From: Dallia pectoralis
Taxonomy: Eukaryota > Chordata > Actinopteri > Esociformes > Umbridae
Length of the DNA: 64,000 bases
NCBI GenBank assembly: GCA_029465975.1
Contig: CM055745.1
Span: 3,084,204-3,148,203, forward strand
Reading direction: 5' to 3'
Of this stretch, positions 56,610 to 64,000 are shown piece by piece; the first letter of the stretch is position 1; each line of letters starts with the position of its first letter. The notes under the pieces are model-generated. The model did not search any database. It saw nothing but the letters and a program-made list of their open reading frames with translations, and had not been told where the DNA came from. Both the position numbers and the translations under genes were made by a program.

Positions 56610-57258
56610 CACATACAAGTGCTTCTTACATCAGCTCTGACTCTCTTATTATTATTTCAGCTATTATAAATGACGGTCATTATTACCCTTTTAATAGTTC
56701 TGATCCAAAAAACGGTTCCGCGTTTCAACACGTCGTGCTGAGGCAGCAAGTCAGTCCTCCCTACGGTCCCAAAATGCTCCAGACGAGGACACAGAACAGT
56801 TGTGTGCCTGGGACCACTCTGTCCTGTGGATGGCCAACTTCTACAAAATATTTTGGCAATATTCACCTTTATTACATGGCTCAGTGGCGCTGGTGAACTG
56901 CTACTACATCCTCTAAGTCCTCTCATCTTCAGTCGTAGTTTATGGACGGTGTGATAATGAATCATGAAATATTCATTCAGGTAGATTAAAATCTCTATTA
57001 CCCTACAGAGAGCTTAAAGGTAACTGGGTTTAAGAGCTGGAGGTCTGCTTCCTGTAAGGCCTTGAGAAGGGTTTTACATTGTAAAATGTTCCCTGAAATA
57101 TGTTAAAGAAGACTACCAAATTTTACTTTGCTGGACAAACTTTCTGAAATCTCACTGAGCTTCTATCTTCAAATAAAGGGCTCTCTACATTGTTTGAAAA
57201 ATACATTTGATATTTTAAGTTGACCTTACTATGTGAAGGCTTACTGCTGGCAAGAAAT
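56609..57258. other. Unique intronic sequence
   Basis: No gene recognised. Opposite-strand frames at 56528-56965 have no known similarity. Confidence 0.5.
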
Positions 57259-57502
57259 GTCAGACCCACAGAACGACAGACCAACAGGACGACAGCCTGA
57301 CAGACCCACAGACTGACAGACCCACAGAACGACAGACCAACAGAACAACAGACCCACAGAACGACAGACCCACAGACCGACAGAATGACAGACCCACAGA
57401 ACGACAGACTGACAGACCCACAGAACTACAGACCAACAGAACGACAGACTGACAGACCCACAGACCGACAGACCAACAGAACGACAGACTGACAGACCCG
57501 TT
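57259..57502. repeat. GACAGACCCACAGAACGACA repeat
   Basis: Irregular units of GACAGACCCACAGA, ACGACAGACC and AACAGAACGACAG. Confidence 0.9.
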
Positions 57503-57850
57503 AATCAATACAGAACATCCAGTCTGCATCAGCTCATTCATGCCCTTTTATGTTTTAAAACAGCCACTTTAACTGTGTCATTCTGCCTTTAGTGACTTTG
57601 TCAATACAAATCTCCAATGCATCATTGTAAAGTCAGCCAAGGTTGAGGGGGGCGCGACAATATTGAACAACCTCCCTCCCCTCTGTGTTTAATGATGATT
57701 GATTAACAATGGCCCCGGAATGTTCCGGATTCTCACAAAGTCACTTAACACCATGTTATCGATACAGGCAGAAAAGATTAAATACATGGATAAGATTCAA
57801 TACACAGATTCAAATGGCCACTTCATTAGGTACACCTTATTTGACAGAGA
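57503..57850. other. Unique intronic sequence
   Basis: No recognisable feature. Confidence 0.5.
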
Positions 57851-60266
57851 GAAGGTGTGTAAAGAAATATAGTGTGAGACTGAGAGAATGATGGTGTGAT
57901 GGAGAAATATAGTGTGAGACTGAGAGAATGATGATGTGATGGAGAAATATAGTGTGAGACTGAGAGAATGATGGTGTGATGGAGAAATATAGTGTGAGAC
58001 TGAGAGAAAGATGGTGTGATGGAGAAATATAGTGTGAGACTGAGAGAGTGATGGTGTGATGGAGAAATATAGTGTGAGACTGAGAGAGTGATGGTGTGAT
58101 GGAGAAATATAGTGTGAGACTGAGAGAGTGATGGTGTGATGGAGAAATATAGTGTGAGACTGAGAGAGTGATGGTGTGATGGAGAAATATAGTGTGAGAC
58201 TGAGAGAATGATGGTGTGATGGAGAAATATAGTGTGAGACTGAGAGAATGATGGTGTGATGGAGAAATATAGTGTGAGACTGAGAGAATGATGGTGTGAT
58301 GGAGAAATATAGTGTGAGACTGAGAGAGTGATGGAGAAATATAGTGTGAGACTGAGAGAGTGATGGTGTGATGGAGAAATATAGTGTGAGACTGAGAGAG
58401 TGATGGTGTGATGGAGAAATATAGTGTGAGACTGAGAGAGTGATGGTGTGATGGAGAAATATAGTGTGAGACTGAGAGAATGATGGTGTGATGGAGAAAT
58501 ATAGTGTGAGACTGAGAGAGTGATGGTGTGATGGAGAAATATAGTGTGAGACTGAGAGAGTGATGGTGTGATGGAGAAATATAGTGTGAGACTGAGAGAA
58601 TGATGATGTGATGGAGAAATATAGTGTGAGACTGAGAGAATGATGGTGTGATGGAGAAATATAGTGTGAGACTGAGAGAATGATGGTGTGATGGAGAAAT
58701 ATAGTGCGAGACTGAGAGAATGATGGTGTGATGGAGAAATATAGTGTGAGACTGAGAGAATGATGGTGTGATGGAGAAATATAGTGTGAGACTGAGAGAG
58801 TGATGGAGAAATATAGTGTGAGACTGAGAGAGTGATGGTGTGATGGAGAAATATAGTGTGAGACTGAGAGAGTGATGGTGTGATGGAGAAATATAGTGTG
58901 AGACTGAGAGAGTGATGGTGTGATGGAGAAATATAGTGTGAGACTGAGAGAATGATGGTGTGATGGAGAAATATAGTGTGAGACTGAGAGAGTGATGGTG
59001 TGATGGAGAAATATAGTGTGAGACTGAGAGAGTGATGGTGTGATGGAGAAATATAGTGTGAGACTGAGAGAATGATGATGTGATGGAGAAATATAGTGTG
59101 AGACTGAGAGAATGATGGTGTGATGGAGAAATATAGTGTGAGACTGAGAGAGTGATGGTGTGATGGAGAAATATAGTGTGAGACTGAGAGAATGATGGTG
59201 TGATGGAGAAATATAGTGTGAGACTGAGAGAATGATGGTGTGATGGAGAAATATAGTGCGAGACTGAGAGAATGATGGTGTGATGGAGAAATATAGTGTG
59301 AGACTGAGAGAATGATGGTGTGATGGAGAAATATAGTGCGAGACTGAGAGAATGATGGTGTGATGGAGAAATATAGTGTGAGACTGAGAGAATGATGGTG
59401 TGATGGAGAAATATAGTGTGAGACTGAGAGAATGATGGTGTGATGGAGAAATATAGTGTGAGACTGAGAGAATGATGGTGTGATGGAGAAATATAGTGTG
59501 AGACTGAGAGAATGATGATGTGATGGAGAAATATAGTGTGAGACTGAGAGAGTGATGGTGTGATGGAGAAATATAGTGTGAGACTGAGAGAGTGATGGTG
59601 TGATGGAGAAATATAGTGTGAGACTGAGAGAGTGATGGTGTGATGGAGAAATATAGTGTGAGACTGAGAGAGTGATGGTGTGATGGAGAAATATAGTGTG
59701 AGACTGAGAGAGTGATGGTGTGATGGAGAAATATAGTGTGAGACTGAGAGAATGATGGTGTGATGGAGAAATATAGTGCGAGACTGAGAGAATGATGGTG
59801 TGATGGAGAAATATAGTGTGAGACTGAGAGAGTGATGGTGTGATGGAGAAATATAGTGTGAGACTGAGAGAATGATGGTGTGATGGAGAAATATAGTGTG
59901 AGACTGAGAGAGTGATGGTGTGATGGAGAAATATAGTGTGAGACTGAGAGAATGATGGTGTGATGGAGAAATATAGTGTGAGACTGAGAGAGTGATGGTG
60001 TGATGGAGAAATATAGTGTGAGACTGAGAGAATGATGATGTGATGGAGAAATATAGTGTGAGACTGAGAGAATGATGGTGTGATGGAGAAATATAGAGCG
60101 AGACTGAGAGAATGATGGTGTGATGGAGAAATATAGTGTGAGACTGAGAGAGAAAGATGGTGTGATGGAGAAATATAGTGCGAGACTGAGAGAATGATGG
60201 TGTGATGGAGAAATATAGTGTGAGACTAAGAGAATGATGGTGTGATGGAGAAATATAGTGTGAGAC
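57851..60266. repeat. 40-bp minisatellite, about 60 copies, with a duplicated block
   Basis: The unit contains GATGGTGTGATGGAGAAATA followed by TAGTGTGAGACTGAGAGAAT. The array is open for 830 codons on the - strand, an artefact of a 120-bp (3 x 40) coding period. Two short units lacking the TGTGATGG segment (near 58327 and 58799) each begin a similar series of unit variants, showing a duplicated block of about 474 bp. Confidence 0.96.
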
Positions 60267-61203
60267 GGCTGGTTAGTCATTATCAGCACTGGTTAGTCAT
60301 TATCAGCACTGGTTAGTCATTATCATCACTGGTTAGTCATTATCAGCACTGGTCAGTCATTATCACCACTGGTTAGTCATTATCAGCACTGGTTAGTCAT
60401 TATCACCACTGGTTAGTCATTATCAGCACTGGTCAGTCATTATCACCACTGGTTAGTCATTATCAGCACTGGTCAGTCATTATCAGCATTGGTTAGTCAT
60501 TATCACCACTGGTTAGTCATTATCAGCATTGGTTAGTCATTATCAGCACTGGTTAGTCATTATCACCACTGGTTAGTCATTATCACCACTGGTTAGTCAT
60601 TATCACCATTGGTTAGTCATTATCAGCGCTGGTTAGTCATTATCACCACTGGTTAGTCATTATCACCACTGGTTAGTCATTATCAGCATTGGTTAGTCAT
60701 TATCAGCACTGGCTAGTCATTATCAGCAGTGGTTAGTCATTATCAGCACTGGTTAGTCATTATCAGCACTGGTTAGTCATTATCAGCACTGGTTAGTCAT
60801 TATCACCACTGGTTAGTCATTATCACCACTGGTTAGTCATTATCAGCGCTGGTTAGTCATTATCAGCAGTGGTTAGTCATTATCAGCACTGGTTAGTCAT
60901 TATCAGCATTGGTTAGTCATTATCAGCAGTGGTTAGTCATTATCAGCACTGGTTAGTCATTATCAGCACTGGTTAGTCATTATCAGCGCTGGTTAGTCAT
61001 TATCAGCACTGGTTAGTCATTATCAGCACTGGTTAGTCATTATCAGCAGTGGTTAGTCATTATCAGCGCTGGTTAGTCATTATCAGCACTGGTTAGTCAT
61101 TATGAGCGCTGGTTAGTCATTATCAGCGCTGGTTAGTCATTATCAGCACTGGTTAGTCATTATGAGCGCTGGTTAGTCATTATCAGCGCTGGTTAGTCAT
61201 TAC
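60267..61203. repeat. 20-bp minisatellite, about 47 copies
   Basis: The unit is GGTTAGTCATTATCAGCACT, with CACCACT, CAGCGCT, CAGCATT and CAGCAGT variants. It directly abuts the 40-bp array, and copy length is strictly 20 bp throughout. Confidence 0.97.
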
Positions 61204-61945
61204 AGTTTACGTTTCTAAATGAGAAATATAAACGGTAGGATACGTGCAAATTTCTCAATTCCTTGGCGTCACTTAAATGCTCCTGCAGTGTTACTGTTTG
61301 GTCAATTATGGATATTAAAGAAAATAAAAATGTGCATACAATTACTGTACAATTTGGGAATTTCAAAAGTTACTTTGATTATATTGACTTTGTACTGGAC
61401 TTAAATGTCAAAGTACTTTGAGTAGAGTATCTCCTGGCAATATTTTTTTTTACATGGCTTTCTTCTGTCAGTCCAAATTAGGCTTTTTAGCTCAACTCAC
61501 TCAAGATTTGCAGACAAGCACATTTTGGAAGTATCACTTTTTGACAAAACACAGCCTAAAGTGAATGCATCAACGTATGTGATCACTGTAATTGTTATCC
61601 CAGTGTCCGTTCAAACAATGAACCAAACAGCCGGCTTTGGGGGAATTCTGTATATTCTCCACAACCGTGCAGAGACTTACAAAGCAGTAGCCTTCGTTTC
61701 AATCTATGACATATTACAGACTTTTTTTGGCTTCTAAACCACATAAGGAATGCAACGCCAGCGACGGAGGATTTGTGTTAAGCGCTAATAAACACTAGAC
61801 AGTGAGACATCTTAACTACATTCAGATTAATGGTGTTATTGATTTGTAAAAGAGCTAGTGAATTTGCTTTGTCTTTAGACGCTTAAGCCAGCTACCTCCT
61901 AACTAGATGGCTGCTACTTGAGAAAGACTATACTGACACAAAATA
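61204..61945. other. Unique intronic sequence
   Basis: AT-rich, no gene recognised. Confidence 0.5.
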
Positions 61946-63183
61946 CAGGTGCTGGTCATATAATTAGAATATCATCAAAAAGTTGATTTATTTCAGTAAT
62001 TCCATTCAAAAAGTGAAACTTGGATATTATATTTATTCATTACACACAGACTGATATATTTCAAATAATTATTTCATTTAATTGTGATGATTAAAACTGA
62101 CAACTAATGAAAATCCCAAATTCAGTATCTTTCCAAAAATTTGAATATTACTAAAGACCAATACAAAAAAAGGAGTTTTAGAAATGATGGCCAACTGAAA
62201 AGTATGAACATGTACAGTATGAGCATGTACAGCACTCAATACTTAGTTGGGGCTCCGTTTGCCTGAATAACTGCAGCAATGCGGCGTGGCATGGAGTCGA
62301 TCAGTCTGTGGCACTGCTCAGGTGTTATGAGAGCCCAGGTTGCTCTGATAGTGGCCTTCAGCTGTTCTGCATTGTTAGGTCTGGTGTATCGCATCTTCCT
62401 CTTCACAATACCCCATAGATTTTATATAGGGTTAAGGTCAGGCGAGTTTGTTGGCCAATTAAGAACAGGGATACCATGGTCCTTAAACCAGGTACTGGTA
62501 GCTTTGGCACTGTGTGCAGGTGCCAAGTCTTGTTGGAAAATAAAATCTGCATCTGCATAAAGTTGTTCAGAAACAGGAAGCATGAAGTGCTCTAAAACTT
62601 CCTGGTAGACGGCTACGTTGACATTGGACCTCAGAAAACACAGTGGACCAACACCAGCAGATGACTTGGCACCCCAAACCACCACTGTGCCTCTCCTTTC
62701 TTCCTCAAGACTCTGGAAATGCAAAATGTACTTTCATCAGAGAACATAACTATGGACCACTCTGCGGCAGTCCAGTCCTTTTTGTCTCTAGCCCAGGCGA
62801 GACGCTTCTGACACTGTGTCTTGTTCAATCTCCCAGACATTTTTGAATGGGTTTTGTTTCACAATCCTCTCCGGGGTGCGGTTATCCCTATTGCTTCTAC
62901 ACTTTTTTCTACCTCATCTTTTCCTTCCCTTCGACTCTCTATTAATGTGCTTGGACACAGATCTCTGTGAACAGCCAGCCTCTTTAGCAATGAAGTTTTG
63001 TGTCTTGCCCTCTTTGTGCAAGGTGTCAATGGTTGTCTTTTGGACAGCTGTCAAGTCAGCGGTCTTCCTCATGATTGTGTAGCCTTCAGAACTAGACTGA
63101 GAGACCATTTAAAGGCCTTTGCAGGTGTTTTGTGTTATTTAGCTGAATAGAGTGTGGCACCAGGTGTCTTCAATATTGAACCT
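61946..63183 (-). mobile_element. Tc1-like (Tc1/mariner) transposon, right end truncated
   Basis: After TA (61944-61945) the element begins CAGGTGCTGGTCATATAATT, then AGAATATCATCAAAAAGTTG, a terminal inverted repeat well known from fish Tc1-like elements. The right half runs to TGTCTTCAATATTGAACC (to about 63183), after which the expected subterminal and terminal repeat are missing. It is therefore a 5'-truncated copy with respect to its transposase, unable to move by itself. Confidence 0.9.
62236..63108 (-). pseudogene. Tc1-like transposase, inactivated
   Basis: Read from about 63108 or the Met at 63072 (MRKTADLTAVQKTTIDTLHK), it shows the paired-like DNA-binding start with CSQRSVSKHI. It then has VMFSDES (first Asp), FQQDLAPAHSAKATSTWF (second Asp) and NWPTNSPDLNPI. 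The codon after NPI, normally the catalytic Glu of the DD34E triad, is TAA (62422-62424). The frame then continues NLWGIVKRKMRYTRP to a natural stop at 62236-62238. Further lesions are a stop near 62914 and a frameshift near 62715. The family is a cut-and-paste transposase; this copy cannot encode an active enzyme. Confidence 0.9.
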
Positions 63184-63560
63184 ATTTGTTTTTTTCCTAC
63201 CAAATTGTTCCATGTGAATGATACCATCAGAGAGAGGAGAGATTCACCACTGAAACTTTCTTGGAAGCACGTCTATAAGTTTTCATTGACTTGTAGTCTC
63301 CTCATACGTTCTTTAGACACTCTCAGTTGCATTGACTCGAGCCTTAAACCAATAATTTTCCTTGCGAACTCTGTCACTGTTTACAGTTCTGTCACTGTTT
63401 AAAATTCAGAAATTACAGGACATTTCTTCCCAATTTTAGGGCACCAAATGCATTTGTACAGGTTGACATAAAATATCATAAACACTTTTTGTAGTTCTTA
63501 TTCACATTTCTTTTGCATACTACGATTTCTTGTCACATTTGTAACTAGATGCTAAGGACA
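63184..63560. other. Unique intronic sequence
   Basis: No recognisable feature. Confidence 0.5.
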
Positions 63561-63562
63561 GA

Positions 63563-63622
63563 TGGAGGAGTTGTTAGCTCAGTGGTAGAGTGCATGCTTT
63601 GTGTGTATGATGTCCTGTGTTT
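63563..63622 (+). repeat. Single tRNA-Ala-like SINE head fragment
   Basis: GGAGTTGTTAGCTCAGTGGT, AGAGTGCATGCTTTGTGTGT and ATGATGTCCTGTGTTT match the same tRNA-Ala-like unit as the array at 45058-45512, but in a single copy with a better A box (TTAGCTCAGTGG). It appears to be a truncated SINE. Confidence 0.7.
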
Positions 63623-63777
63623 TTTAAAATTGTTTTAATTTAATTTGTGAAATGCATGCTAAAATGGATTCTGATCAACGATTGACGTGGCCAGACGAGA
63701 GCCTTCCAGTCTTTGGCCCTAAGGAACTCCTTATTAGCTAAGACAAGAGTTTGTCCCTGCTTTATGATGAATTTGTT

Positions 63778-64000
63778 TCATGGCACCTGGTTACATCTGA
63801 GCAGACACTATGTTATATGGCACCTGGTTACATCTGAGCAGACACTATGTTATATGGCACTTGGTTGCATATGACTAGACACTATGTTATATGGCACCTG
63901 GTAACATCTGAGCAGACACTATGTTATATGGAACCTGGTGACATCTGAGCAGACACTATGTTATATGGAACCTGGTGACATCTGAACAGACACTATGTTA
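63778..64000. repeat. 37-bp minisatellite, about 6 copies, runs off the right edge
   Basis: The unit contains TGGCACCTGGTTACATCTGA followed by GCAGACACTATGTTATA. Starts are 37 bp apart (63781, 63818). Confidence 0.94.

Noticed and set aside
57797..60289. 830-codon open frame on the - strand
   Set aside because: It is the 40-bp array read as a 40-residue periodic protein; it has no unique domain, and the open state follows from the absence of stops in three phases of one unit.
48501..64000. Search for cdh13 exon 6 (expected DQNDNRP motif)
   Set aside because: No matching Asp-x-Asn-Asp-Asn coding sequence found by eye; exon 6 probably lies beyond the window.

Overview
The window is a piece of a vertebrate nuclear genome, almost certainly a ray-finned (teleost) fish. 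It has long introns with short GT-AG exons, Tc1-like transposons, a tRNA-derived SINE with the tail type common in fish, non-autonomous LTR retroelements, and an extreme load of tandem repeats. A Tc1-family terminal fragment (17427-17552) and the SINE tail at 45520-45580 are types I associate with salmonids and pikes; that placement is a weak inference. There is no prokaryotic gene content, and most long open frames are repeat arrays read as protein.

Only one host gene is supported. Three exons on the + strand encode the end of the propeptide and the start of the first extracellular repeat of T-cadherin (CDH13): exon 22350-22561 (prodomain), exon 36098-36211 (prodomain end, RSKR furin site, mature N-terminus without Trp2) and exon 47798-47950 (EC1 with LDRE). 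By homology to the human gene they are exons 3, 4 and 5. The window therefore holds the end of intron 2 (1-22349), intron 3 (13.5 kb), intron 4 (11.6 kb) and the start of intron 5 (47951 onward). I saw no exon 2 or exon 6.

By rough addition, nearly half of the 64 kb is tandem repeat (more than 30 arrays, units from 2 to 76 bp). Two arrays begin inside coding exons. The 41-bp array after exon 4 starts 12 nt before the splice donor, and the 62-bp array after exon 5 starts 21 nt before its donor, so both VNTRs were seeded by exon-intron junctions. The exon 4 acceptor is a pure (TG)13 tract ending in TAG, and the exon 3 acceptor is a (CT)n tract.

Mobile DNA. A young non-autonomous LTR retroelement lies at 6665-12975 on the - strand. 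It is a tandem LTR-internal-LTR-internal-LTR composite with nearly identical 391-bp LTRs and a 5-bp target duplication (ATTTC), inserted into a 32-bp minisatellite. Its second internal copy carries an 821-codon ORF built mostly from 8-, 9- and 10-residue repeats. A 2.8-kb insertion splits a 29-bp minisatellite (23201-26003) and contains its own CpG-rich 23-bp array. Relics of the LTR family lie near 5442, 18840 and 20675. A Tc1-like element (61946-63183) has a dead transposase whose catalytic Glu codon is now a stop. A tRNA-Ala-like sequence has expanded into a 64-bp tandem array (45060-45512).
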